From positions 21,823,639 through 21,887,638 of the forward strand of contig OZ025263.1 of the NCBI GenBank assembly GCA_964019135.1: a DNA stretch of 64,000 nt, in the 5' to 3' direction. How positions within the stretch are numbered: position 1 is the stretch's first letter; each line of letters opens with the position of its first letter. The position numbers and the translations under genes were made by a program. Under the pieces are notes generated by a model. That model saw nothing but the letters and a program-made list of their open reading frames with translations. It was not told the origin of the DNA and did no database searches. The DNA comes from Arenicola marina (taxonomy: Eukaryota; Annelida; Polychaeta; Arenicolidae). Below are positions 1 to 11,666 of the stretch, one piece after another.

Positions 1-550
1 GACGCCTTGATGACACTAACAACTATTTATTGCCGCATAAAAAATACAAAATGATATATATTTAATGTAAAATATACCTGAAAGCATGAAAGAACACCAC
101 CAGGCTCTATATCACCCGAATTAATAGCTCTAAAATCCAATTTGTAGTTCACAGGTCGCCGCTTATAACGCAGTCTGCGTTATCGTCAGCGCAGTGGCAG
201 CCCAACGTTACGCGCTCGCCGCATAGCGGCGCCACTACTCGCCGCACAATACATTTTCCAATGGGCTTTTGCCGTATGACCTATCTTGGTGTACTAATAT
301 CTTTGACATTAGTTTCACAGATATTGAAGAAGACAGTAACAATGGATCTCCTATCCAGATTAAACTTTGAATAAGACAGGTGTTCATTGGAGATGAATTA
401 TGCAGATGAATCTTTGTTGGAATTAGTACTGAAGAAAAAATGTGCTCACCAGAGACCAATGGTAACTGAAATTTTATTGAGCTATATTGACCTTAACATT
501 GAAGACAGGTGTTAACTAGAGACCTATGATCCAGATGAAGCTATATTGAC
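1..550. other. Unclassified flank of the 19-bp array
   Basis: No gene is recognised. The right part (about 310-550) contains scattered diverged pieces resembling the neighbouring 19-bp unit, such as ATTGAAGAAGACAG and TTAACATTGAAGACAGG. It may be the older, decayed edge of that array. The left part shows nothing I can classify. Confidence 0.4.
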
Positions 551-1369
551 GTTAACATTGTCATTGAAGACATGTGTTAACATTGAAGACATGCGTTAAC
601 ATTGAAGACATGCGTTAACATTGAAGACATGTGTTAACATTGAAGACATGCGTTAACATTGAAGACATGCGTTAACATTGAAGACATGTGTTAACATTGA
701 AGACATGCGTTAACATTGAAGACATGTGTTAACATTGAAGACATGTGTTAACATTGAAGACATGCGTTAACATTGAAGACAGGTGTTAACATTGAAGACA
801 TGTGTTAACATTGAAGACATGCGTTAACATTGAAGACATGTGTTAACATTGAAGACATGTGTTAACATTGAAGACATGTGTTAACATTGAAGACATGCGT
901 TAACATTGAAGACATGTGTTAACATTGAAGACATGTGTTAACATTGAAGACATGCGTTAACATTGAAGACATGTGTTAACATTGAAGACATGTGTTAACA
1001 TTGAAGACATGCGTTAACATTGAAGACATGCGTTAACATTGAAGACATGCGTTAACATTGAAGACATGTGTTAACATTGAAGACATGTGTTAACATTGAA
1101 GACATGTGTTAACATTGAAGACATGCGTTAACATTGAAGACATGTGTTAACATTGAAGACATGTGTTAACATTGAAGACATGTGTTAACATTGAAGACAT
1201 GCATTAACATTGAAGACATGTGTTAACATTGAAGACATGTGTTAACATTGAAGACATGTGTTAACATTGAAGACATGTGTTAACATTGAAGACATGTGTT
1301 AACATTGAAGACATGTGTTAACATTGAAGACATGTGTTAACATTGAAGACATGTGTTAACATTGAAGAA
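551..1369. repeat. 19-bp minisatellite, about 42 units
   Basis: The unit is TTAACATTGAAGACATGTG and is almost perfectly conserved. Each junction forms the palindrome GTTAAC. One position varies: by hand count 28 units read TGTG, 13 read TGCG and one reads TGCA. In the middle of the array the order often follows TG-TG-CG, which suggests a 57-bp higher-order unit. The right end is uniform TG. Confidence 0.95.
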
Positions 1370-2396
1370 GACCGGTGTTCATCGGACTTCAAAGACCGAG
1401 ATGCAGCTGGATTGACGTGATTACTGAACATGGACTACATCAGTTAACTAACCGAAAATGTGGTTGAGATAATGTAGCCAAGACATTTGATCTTATTTCC
1501 TCATATGCATCTCGCCCCGCTATCTGGTAGCTACACCTACTGGACGAGTAGCACGAACTCATTGGTCATTGGCCTTCTTCCCTCCGTGCACCCATAGACC
1601 CAGGGGTGGAGCTAGGAATTTGGAAAGGGGGGTTGCGACGGTGGGGAGGGCTCTGTAAAAAAACATAAACTTCCGACCGGGGGGGGGGGGGGTCACCACG
1701 GGTGTTCACCAATTATTGGGGGGTGGGAGGGGGGGGGGTGGCGGAAACTTTAACAATGCCCTAGATTCCGCTTACCCTCCCCCCCTCCCCCAGTTGGATC
1801 CGTCTCTGGGTTGCATCTACAAAATGTCACTTTCCGATATATTTCGTCGGAAAGCCCGACTTTTTACCATGTATGTTTCAAATCCCCAGGGAGGGGTTGC
1901 AACTCCCCCCTCCCCCTCCCCTGGATCCTCCCCTGAGACCAATGGCTCCCTGTTGTCTGACCACCCAATCTGCCCTAACCGATACACAGTCACGTCTCAT
2001 ATAATTGACATTTACTACATTGGTCCGGAGTGACAGATCCCAATCATCCATCTTCTACAGAAGCATTGACCAAAACGTATTTAACCCACGAACTCAATCG
2101 GAATCCCTGTATGGTATCAGCACTGAAGCGTGAAGTTGAATATCACTTGTATATTTGTATTCGAAAAGATATGCGCATTTTACAGTGAGATCGATGCCAG
2201 AGGGGCATCGCATTGGCAAGGGACATTACAAAGCTAACATGGAATTGTGGTCTGTACCATGGGCTTTCCCGTTCCTGACCTCATGGCCTCACCATGACGT
2301 CACTCGTCACGTGACCCATAGCTATTACGCATCACCCGTGTTATGGCCACCAGCCCTCAGCAATTTAAGTATTGGGGGTCTAGAAGGGGTAAATGG
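1370..2396. other. Unclassified, with G-run and C-run tracts
   Basis: No gene is recognised. Long G runs near 1679-1692 and 1720-1740 and C-rich tracts near 1780 and 1905 dominate the first half. The short reading frames here are Gly- or Pro-rich by composition and match nothing I know. Confidence 0.4.
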
Positions 2397-2620
2397 CGAC
2401 ACTCGAAACAGGCATATTTGAAAAATAGACATTCGACATGACCCCCCAGATTCCGACACAACGGATCTGTAAATCACCAATTTTTGAAAAAAAAGCGACA
2501 CTGAATTTAGCCCAAAAGCGACACGGAACGTCATGAAAAATCGACAGTCGACCCTGAGAATTTTTAAAAATCGACCCGGGACACTTGACACCGCCTTCCG
2601 CACCCCTAGTACTGTTTCCT
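2397..2620. repeat. Dispersed repeat, copy A
   Basis: This segment shares the core GACACGGAACGTC(A/G)TGAAAAATC and its flanks with 44895-45110. The shared flanks include a run reading AACTTAGCC or AATTTAGCC and a following AAAATCGACnC block. I see no terminal repeats and no coding capacity. The family is unknown to me; it could be a decayed nonautonomous transposon. Confidence 0.6.
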
Positions 2621-3305
2621 GTTTCTTCGCGATCTACTCTAATAAACGGGATTTCTCCCAGCTCCCGCTCGAAATATTCCTGACGGTTGATTTTATTTTG
2701 TTGCCCGACATAATCGACTTCCAGTGCCGGTCTGTGCTGTGTGGCGGTCTATATTTGTGTAGGGGGGGGGGGGGGGGTGGGGGGAGGGTCAAGATTTCCT
2801 GGGAACATGACCTCGCTTAACCTGATCTTCCAAGACATGACCTGCATTCAAGTGAAAGGTTAAAGGTTAAAATATCGCAGAGCGGAGTGCGTGCCTGTAT
2901 GCTAATCAGAGGCTAAAAGGCAATCTTCCAGATTCTTATTGCCATTTTCGAGTTGCATCCGTTGGTCTATTTCGAAGGTTCACTTGGACCGTTCAGTCAT
3001 CGCCCCGTGTCGATCAAAGGTTAATACGTGTTGCAAGATATGTACATCCCCTCAGGCCAAAGGCGACTAAACCGAAAAGTCCTCCCCCAGGCCTGCTTCA
3101 ATTGAACTCCGCATATTGAAAACATGTTTGGGACTTGTGTGGTGTTTGTAATAAATACAGTTCTTTCGTCGGCTTATGGTTTGATCAGCTATTTGCGAAC
3201 AGGAATGGGTGCGTGGTAAGCCAGAGGTCCCTTTCTTATTATAGCCGTGGGGAATATCTTGGAGATGAATATACTTATGTAGAGAAGCACATCCATATTC
3301 AACCA
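2621..3305. other. Unclassified intergenic stretch
   Basis: No gene is recognised. It contains a G run (2761-2777, continuing G-rich to about 2790) and a duplicated AAAGGTTAAAGGTTAAAA near 2858. Short reading frames on both strands overlap one another and have no recognisable domain. Confidence 0.35.
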
Positions 3306-3425
3306 ATCCGACATTAATATTAGACCAATCCGACATCTATATTAGACCAATCCAATATCAGTATTAGACCAATAAAACATCAATATTGACCAGTCCAACA
3401 TCAATATTAGGCCAGTCCTATACGA
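3306..3425. repeat. Degenerate short minisatellite
   Basis: About five units of roughly 23-24 bp, built on CCAATCCGACATCAATATTAGA with substitutions between units. It is short, diverged and looks inactive. Confidence 0.7.
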
Positions 3426-3990
3426 ATTTTAAATCGCCCACAAGGTAATATTTACCCGACGAATACATTGACCGGCGAATATTAAGTGTGCATTAATATG
3501 AAGCACATTACCACCCAACAAACCCCTCAGACTCAGTATCATCAGATCATCACGCATTGTTTTTTATCACTCCTGTATATTTTAAAGTCTTGCCATACAA
3601 ATACAGACTTTGTGTCGCGTGATTTCGGCATAAAGAACCGATATGGAACGCGGGAGGATGTGGCCCGCGTATAAATTTCACAACCATTGTCATCCGGTTG
3701 TCAATGAACCCTTAAAGGCAAAAGTCCCATATGTGGAGTCTGGAAAAGACGAGCTTTAAACTCCCTTTGTCTGTAGGTCAATAAGAAAGCTCAGACAAAG
3801 ACTGTCTGCGGCATAACGGAGACGTGTCGATATTACGAGCTCTTTAAAAGCGGCCTTTACTTATCCCCGGGGAGACATAGCCTCACGCTGGGCGGCTGCC
3901 CGTGGATGTAATAGCCCTCTGCCCGCCGCCGCCGCCGCCGCCGGCAGACCCTGCTCTGGATTCATCGCCTTTCTACGTGACAATGACCGC
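3426..3990. other. Unclassified intergenic stretch
   Basis: No gene is recognised. The right end, from about 3890, is GC-rich and includes a (GCC)n run near 3925-3942 that leads into the low-complexity block that follows. Confidence 0.35.
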
Positions 3991-4645
3991 CCCACGTGGA
4001 CGCTAAGACCATACCCTCGCCCCCCACCCCCCTTGCCGCCCCCCCCACCCCCCCCCCCCACCCCTCTACACCCCGCCTCCTCTCCTCTCCCAACCCCGCC
4101 ACGTGTGATGTGTCGCCGCATCATCAGCGCCAGCCACGCCGACCGCCGTCGCTCGCAGCGCCATCTGTATCGACGCACTCTCAGTCGCCCTGTTATCGCT
4201 CGCCGGCGCCACGCGGCATGGGGAGGTCGGGGGTGGGGGGTGGGGGGGGGGTAGCGGGTAGTAAAGCGACCACTGGTCATTGCCGTCCCATCACGACTCA
4301 AGTACGGCTGCTGGCGGGCGGGGGGTCGGGGGATTAAGGGGAGGGTGGCAGATGTCTATGTTGCCAAAGATATGTGCAGAGAGGGAGGGGAAGGGGAAGG
4401 GGTGGGGGGGGGGGGGGCTGCGTATAGGAGCGGGTGTCTTCGGGAAGCATTATTACACCCCAGCCGAGATCTAAGCGCGTTCAGACGCCACGTTGATGAC
4501 TATTTTGTGACCGTGGCGGCATTGTGCCGTAATTGTCGGCGCTTCCCACTCGTCTCGTCCGATACCCGTTCACCGCCGCATCACGTGACCCCATGGGGGC
4601 TGTGCAGGAAGAGGGGGGGTGAGGGGGGGGGGCGATAGATAGGTC
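3991..4645. repeat. Low-complexity C-run and G-run block
   Basis: Poly-C tracts (about 4020-4070) and poly-G tracts (about 4225-4260, 4400-4420, 4610-4640) alternate with ordinary sequence. Overlapping Pro-rich, Gly-rich and Arg-rich frames are open on both strands, as composition alone predicts. No domain is visible. Confidence 0.6.
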
Positions 4646-5125
4646 TGCGGGACAAACAGACAGACAGAGGCGCATGAAGAGCAAGCCAGGTGGCGCTATA
4701 ATGATGCTCGTCGAGGAGAGGTGAAGGTCATGGCAGTCCATCATAAAGGTCATCCAATGTCACGGAGAGGCCATGACGGACACACCCGGAAGTTACGTCA
4801 TAACGACGTCATGGATTGTCTACCACGTGCAGTGGGATAGAGACGTCAACAAAACACACATTGACAGCTTAGTCCAATGCGTCAGCCGCATTTAACCAAG
4901 CTGAGTTATTCTCCCACCGCATCGTTTCAGTGTAACTCATGTATTATTTCATACTTTGTTCTGCAGGCCTAACATGGAAGATGTAATTCAGTCTTGATAT
5001 AAACTCCAGACTGTAAGAGTCTCTCTTATATCACAGGCGCTTTTCACTAAAAGTAAGACACGCAGAGCTTACATGCGGCTCTACTTCTCATCATATAATC
5101 CCAACCTTCGGGGGGTTTTCGACTA
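4646..5125. other. Unclassified intergenic stretch
   Basis: No gene, RNA or repeat is recognised here beyond ordinary unique-looking sequence. Confidence 0.3.
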
Positions 5126-5195
5126 CAGTAAAACCTCTCTAAGTCGACCGACGAGAGGACTGCCACTGATCGACCGACTTAGGGAGGTTTTACTG
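5126..5195. mobile_element. Short MITE with pogo/Tigger-like ends
   Basis: A 70-bp element begins CAGTAAAACCTCTCTAAGTCG and ends with the near-perfect inverted complement, CGACTTAGGGAGGTTTTACTG. It is flanked on both sides by TA (5124-5125 and 5196-5197), the target duplication of Tc1/mariner/pogo elements. CAGTAAAACCTC-type ends are typical of pogo/Tigger families. It has almost no internal sequence, so it is a nonautonomous foldback copy. Confidence 0.8.
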
Positions 5196-6050
5196 TATTA
5201 TATAGTGTGGAATCGTGACTGTAGTCAATCTATCTGCTCAAAGTAAGCATTGCATTTGGCCAGATATCTCTAGTATTCAGGCTCGCCCGGACCGATACTA
5301 CAACAGTATGACTACACAACGGTCAGGAATTTCGGTGGGGCGAAAAAACCCTTTAATCAAGTATCCAGTGGACACATTGGCCAAATGATTTATGTAGCGA
5401 GTGGACAGATAAGGCGAGTGGACAGATAAGGCGAGTGGACATATATAACCAGTGATCATATATGGCCATAGGGCCCATACGTCGCTGACAAAAATCAGAC
5501 CAGAAAGGACGAGCGATAATTGAGGGGTATCCACGCAGACCAAAGCGTGACGTCATTTTCGGGACTGCGTCTGAGACGTCCTAATCTCGCCTACTGATTG
5601 GCTGCACATCTCATGGGGGCGAGCAGAGCCTCAGAAGCTGGTCTTCCAGAGCCGCTGGGGCGATAAAGGGGCCATCCTACCCGCCGCAGACATACCCCAA
5701 AGAAACCACACAAAGCGGTGCTGCACAACACCGTAACCATTAAGCTCCCCGCGCGGTGGCGCTACGCAAGCTAGCTTTTACCGCTGTTGTCGGCCGGGGG
5801 CAAATTTCAAGATTCTTGAAAAACGGTCAAATCAGCTGCAATTTCTTGCTACATTCTAGTTTTCAAGAATAAAACCTAAAAATGACGAGCTTTGTGTATT
5901 TTATACAGCAAAAACCATGTTGCACCCTTTCGAAAAAGTTAAAATTGTGACGAAACTCTTTCTTTTCATCACCTGATTTCATGTGTTATTAGGCTTAGAC
6001 TGGGTCCCAGACAGAGAGTGCGTAACCATGTCACTCAGCAGCGGATGCCA
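5196..6050. other. Unclassified stretch with a small 17-bp tandem
   Basis: No gene is recognised. At about 5395-5450 there are nearly three units of GCGAGTGGACAGATAAG. The rest up to the 40-bp array is not classifiable by eye. Confidence 0.4.
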
Positions 6051-9000
6051 GTCTGGGCGACCACAGCTCACCCCGGGTATGGGGGAGTCGGCCTCGGCGT
6101 CCACAGCTCACCCCGGGTATGGAGGAGTCGGCCTGGGCGCCCACAGCTCACAGCTCACCCCGGTTATGGGGGAGTCGGCCGGGGCGCCCACAGCTCACCT
6201 CGGGTATGGGGAAGTCGGCCTGGGCGCCCACAGCTCACCCCGGGTATGGGGGAGTCGGTCTGGGCGCTCACAGCTTACAGCTCACCCCGGGTATGGGGGA
6301 GTTGGTCTGGGCGCCTACAGCTCACCCCGGGTAGGGGGGAGTCGGCCTGGGCGCCCACAGCTCACCCCCGGTATGGGGGAGTCATCCTGGGCGCCCACAG
6401 CTCACCCCGCGCATGGGGCAGTCGGCCTGGGCGCCCACAGCTCACAGCTTACCCCGGGTATAGAGGAGTCGGCCTGGACGCTCACAGCTCACAGCTCACC
6501 CTGGGTATGGGGGAGTCGGCCTGGGCGCTCACAGCTCACCCCGGGTATGGGGGAGTCGGCCTGGGCGCCCACAGCCCACAGCCCACAGCTCATCCCGGGT
6601 ATGGGGGAGTCGGCCTGGGTGCTCACATCTCACCCCGGGTATGAGGGAGTCGGCCTGGGCGCCCACAGCTCACCCTGGGTATGGGGGAGTCGGCCTGGGC
6701 GCCCACAGCTCACCCCGGGTATGGGGGAGTCGGCCTGGGCGCCCACAGTTAACCCCGGGTATGGGGGGTCGGCCTGGGCGCCCACAGCTCACAGCTCACC
6801 CAGGGTATGGGGGAGTCGGCCTGGGCGCTCACAGCTCACCCCGGGTATGGGGGAGTCGGCCTCGGCGCCCACAGCTTACCCCGGGTATGGGGGAGTCATC
6901 CTGGGCGCCCACAGCTCACCTCGGGTATGGGGAAATCGGCCTGGGCGCCCACAGCTCATAGCTTACCCCAGGTATGGGGGAGTTGGCCTGGGCGCCTACA
7001 GCTCACCCCGGGTATGGGGGAGTCGGCCTGGGCGCCCACAGCTCACCCCGGGTATGGGGGAGTCGGCCTGGGCGCCCACAACTCACCCCGGCTATGGAAG
7101 AGTCGGCCTGGGCGCCCACAGCTGACCCCGGGTATGGGGGAGTCGGCCTGGGCGCCGGAAGCTCAACCCGGGTATGGGTGGAGTCGGCGTTGGCGCCCAC
7201 AGCTCATCTCGAGTATGTCGGCCTGGGCGCCCACAGCTCACCCCGGGTATGGGTGAGTCGGCCTGGGCGCTCACAGCTCACAGCTCACCCAGGGTATGGG
7301 GGAGTCGGCCTGGACGCCCACAGCTCACAGCTCACCCCGGGTATGGGGGAGTCGGCCTGGGGGCTCACAGCTCACAGCTCAACCCGGGTATGGGGGAGTC
7401 AGCATTGGCGCCCACAGCTCACCCCGGGTATGATGGAGTCGGCCTGGGCGCCCACAGCTCACCCCGGGTATGGGGGAGTCGGCCTGGGCGCCCACAGGTC
7501 ACCCCGGGTATGGGGGAGTCGGCCTGGGCGCCCACAGGTCACCCCGGGTATGGGGGAGTCGGCCTGGGCGCCCACAGGTCACCCCGGGTATGGGGCAGTC
7601 GGCCTGAGCGCTCACAGCTCACCCCGGGTATGGGGGAGTCGGCCTGAGCGCTCACGACTCACAGCTCACCCCGGGTATGGGGGAGTCGGCCTGGGCGCCC
7701 ACAGCTCACCCCGGGTATGGGGGAGTCGGCCTGGGCGCTCACAGCTCACCTCGGGTATGGGGGAGTCGGCCTGGGTGCTCACAGCTCACCCCGGGTATGG
7801 GGAAGTCGGCCTGGGCGCTCACAGCTCACAGCTCACCCCGGGTATGGGGGAGTCGGCCCGGGCGCCCACCGCTCACCCCGGGTATGGGGGAGTCGGCCTG
7901 GGCCCTCACAGCTCACAGCTCACCCCGGGTATGGGGGAGTCGGCCTGGGCGCTCACAGCTCACAGCTCACCCCGGGTATGGGGGAGTCGGCCCGGGCGCC
8001 CACAGCTCACCCCGGGTATGGGGGAGTCGGCCTGGGCCCTCACAGCTCACAGCTCACCCCGGGTATGGGGAAGTCGGCCTGGGCGCTCACAGCTCACAGC
8101 TCACCCCGGGTATGGGGGAGTCGGCCCGGGCGCCCACCGCTCACCCCGGGTATGGGGGAGTCGGCCTGGGCCCTCACAGCTCACAGCTCACCCCGGGTAT
8201 GGGGGAGTCGGCCTGGGCGCTCACAGCTCACAGCTCACCCCGGGTATGGGGGAGTCGGCCCGGGCGCCCACAGCTCACCCCGGGTATGGGGGAGTCGGCC
8301 TGGGCCCTCACAGCTCACAGCTCACCCCGGGTATGGGGGAGTCGGCCCGGGCGCCCACCGCTCACCCCGGGTATGGGGGAGTCGGCCTGGGCGCTCACAG
8401 CTCACAGCTCACCCCGGGTATGGGGGAGTCGGCCTGGGCGCCCACAGCTCACCCCGGGTATGGGGGAGTCGGCCCGGGCGCCCACCGCTCACCCCGGGTA
8501 TGGGGGAGTCGGCCTGGGCGCTCACAGCTCACAGCTCACCCCGGGTATGGGGGAGTCGGCCTGGGCGCTCACAGCTCACAGCTCACCCCGGGTATGGGGG
8601 AGTCGGCCTGGGCGCTCACAGCTCACCTCGGGTATGGGGGAGTCGGCCTGGGTGCTCACAGCTCACCCCGGGTATGGGGAAGTCGGCCTGGGCGCTCACA
8701 GCTCACAGCTCACCCCGGGTATGGGGGAGTCGGCCCGGGCGCCCACCGCTCACCCCGGGTATGGGGGAGTCGGCCTGGGCGCCCACAGCTGACCCCGGGT
8801 ATGGGGGAGTCGGCCTGGGCGCCCACAGCTCACCCCGGGTATGGGGGAGTCGGCCCGGGCGCCCACCGCTCACCCCGGGTATGATGGAGTCGGCCTGGGC
8901 GCCCACAGCTCACCCCGGGTATGGGGGAGTCGGCCTGGGCGCCCACAGGTCACCCCGGGTATGGGGGAGTCGGCCTGGGCGCCCACAGGTCACCCCGGGT

Positions 9001-11666
9001 ATGGGGGAGTCGGCCTGAGCGCTCACAGCTCACCCCGGGTATGGGGGAGTCGGCCTGAGCGCTCACGACTCACAGCTCACCCCGGGTATGGGGGAGTCGG
9101 CCTGGGCGCCCACAGCTCACCCCGGGTATGGGGGAGTCGGCCTGGGCGCCCACAGCTCACCCCGGGTATGGGGGAGTCGGCCTGGGCGCTCACAGCTCAC
9201 CTCGGGTATGGGGGAGTCGGCCTGGGTGCTCACAGCTCACCCCGGGTATGGGAAAGTCGGCCTGGGCGCTCACAGCTCACAGCTCACCCCGGGTATGGGG
9301 GAGTCGGCCCGGGCGCCCACCGCTCACCCCGGGTATGGGGGAGTCGGCCTGGGTGCTCACAGCTCACCCCGGGTATGGGGAAGTCGGCCTGGGCCCTCAC
9401 AGCTCACAGCTCACCCCGGGTATGGGGGAGTCGGCCCGGGCGCCCACAGCTCACCCCGGGTATGGGGGAGTCGGCCTGCGCGCTCACAGCTCACAGCTCA
9501 CCACGGGTATGGGGGAGTCGGCCTGGGCGCCCACTGCTCACCCCGGATATGGGGGAGTCGGCCTGGGCGCCCACAGCTCACCCCGGATATGGGGGAGTTG
9601 GCCTGGGCCCTCACAGCTCACCCCGAGTATGGGGGAGTCGGCATGGGCGCTCACAGCTCACCCCGGGTATAGGGGAGTCTGCCTGGACGCCCGCAGCTCA
9701 CAGGTCACCCCGGGTATGGGGGAGTCGGCCTGGGCGCCCACAGCTCACCCCGGGTATGGGGAAGTCGGCCTGGGCTCTCACAGCTCACAGCTCACCCCGG
9801 GTATGGGGGAGTCGGCCTGAGCGCCCACAGCTCACCCCGGGTATGGGGGAGTCGGCCTGGGCGCCCACAGCCTACAGCTCACCCCGGGTATGGGGGAGTC
9901 GGCCTGGGTGCTCACAGCTCACCCCGGGTATGGGGAAGTCGGCCTTGGCGCTTACAGCTCACCCCGGGTATGGGGGAGTCGGCCTGGGCGCCCACAGCTC
10001 ACCCCGGGTATGGGGGAGTTGGCCTGGGCGCTCACAGCTCACAGCTCACCCCGGGTATGGGGGAGCCGGCCAGGGTGCTTACAGCTCACCCCGGGTATGG
10101 GGGAGTCGGCCTGGGCGCTCACAGCTCACCCCGAGTATGAGGGAGTCGACCTGGGCGCTCACAGCTCACCCCGGGTATGGGGGAGTCGGCCTGGGTGCTC
10201 ACAGCTCACCCCGGGTATGGGGGAGTCGGCCTGGGCGCTCAAAGCTCACCCCGGGTATGGGTGGAGTCGGCCTGGGCGCCCACAGCTCACCCCGGGTATG
10301 GGGGAGTCGGCCTGGGCCCCCACAGCGCACCCCGGGTATGAGGGAGTCGGCCTGAGCGCCGACAGCTCACTCCGGATATGGGGGAGTCGGCCTGGGCGCC
10401 CACAGCTCACAGCTCACCCCGGGTATGGGGGAGTTGGCCTGGGCGCCTACAGCTCACCCCGAGTATGGGGGAGTCGGCCTGGGCACCCACAGGTCACCCC
10501 GGGTATGGGGGAGTCGGCCTTGGCGCCCACAGGTCACCCCGGGTATAGGGGAGTCGGCCTGGGCGCTCACAGCTCACCCCGAGTATGGGGGCGTCGGCCT
10601 GGGCGCTCACAGCTCACCCCGAGTATGGGGGAGTCGGCCTGGGCGCTCACAGCTCACAGCTCACCCCGGGTATGGGGGAGTCGGCCTGGGCGCTCACAGC
10701 TCACAGCTCACCCCGGGTATGGGGGAGTCGGCCTGGGCGCCCACAGCTCACCCAGGGTATGGGGGAGTCGGCCTGGGCGCCCACAGCTCACCCAGGGTAT
10801 GGGGGAGTCGGCCTGGGCGCTCACAGCTCACCCCGGGTATGGGGGAGTCGGCCTGGGCGCTCACAGCTCACAGCTCACCCCGGGTATGGGGGAGTCGGCC
10901 TGGGCGCCCACAGCTCACCTCGGGTATGGGGGAGTCGGCCTGGGCGCTCACAGCTCACAGCTCACCCCGGGTATGGGGGAGTCGGCCTGGGCGCCCACAG
11001 CTCACCCCGGGTATGGGGGAGTCGGCCTGGGCGCCCAAAGCCCACAGCTCACCCCGGGTATGGGGGAGTCGGCCTGGGTTCTCACATCTCACCCCGGGTA
11101 TGGGGGAGTCGGCCTGGGCGCCCACAGCTCACCCCGGGTATGGGGGAGTCGGCCTGGGGGCTCACAGCTCACCCCGGGTATGGGGAAGTCGTCCTGGGCG
11201 CTCACAGCTCACCCCGGTTATGGGGGAGTCGGCCTGGGCGCCCACAGCTCAACCCGGGTATGGGGGAGTCGGCCTGGTCGCTCACAGCTCCCCCCGGGTA
11301 TGGGGGATTCGGCCTGGGCGCTCATAGTTCACCCCGGGTATAGGGGAGTTGGGTATGGGGGAGTCGGCCTGGGCGCTCACAGCTCCCCCCGGGTATGGGG
11401 GAGTCGGCCTGGGCGCCCACAGCTCACCCCGGGTATGGGGGAGTCGGCCTGGGTGCTCACAGCTCACCCCGGGTATGGGGAAGTCGGCCTCGGCGCCCAC
11501 AGCTCACCCCGGGTATGGGGGAGTCGGCCTGGACGCCCGCAGCTCACAGGTCACCCCGGGTATGGGGGAGTCGGCCTGGGCGCCCACAGCTCACAGCTCA
11601 CCCAGGGTATGGGGGAGTCGGCCTGGGCGCTCACAGCTCACCCCGGGTACGGGGGAGTCGGCCTGG
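6051..11666. repeat. 40-bp CpG-rich minisatellite, about 135 units
   Basis: The unit starts CTCACCCCGGGTATGGGGGA and continues GTCGGCCTGGGCGCCCACAG, giving 40 bp. A recurring 7-bp extension (CTCACAG) gives 47-bp units. Most units hold three CpGs and a CCCGGG site. Forty bp is not a multiple of three, and the unit lacks stops in all three forward frames, so frames of 100-636 codons appear in all of them, encoding the same peptide rotated through the frames. That is a property of the repeat and I do not call a gene. Blocks of several units are themselves duplicated (see findings). Confidence 0.97.

Noticed and set aside
3861-4638. Overlapping Pro-, Arg- and Gly-rich frames on both strands
   Set aside because: Homopolymer-rich composition explains them, and no domain is visible.
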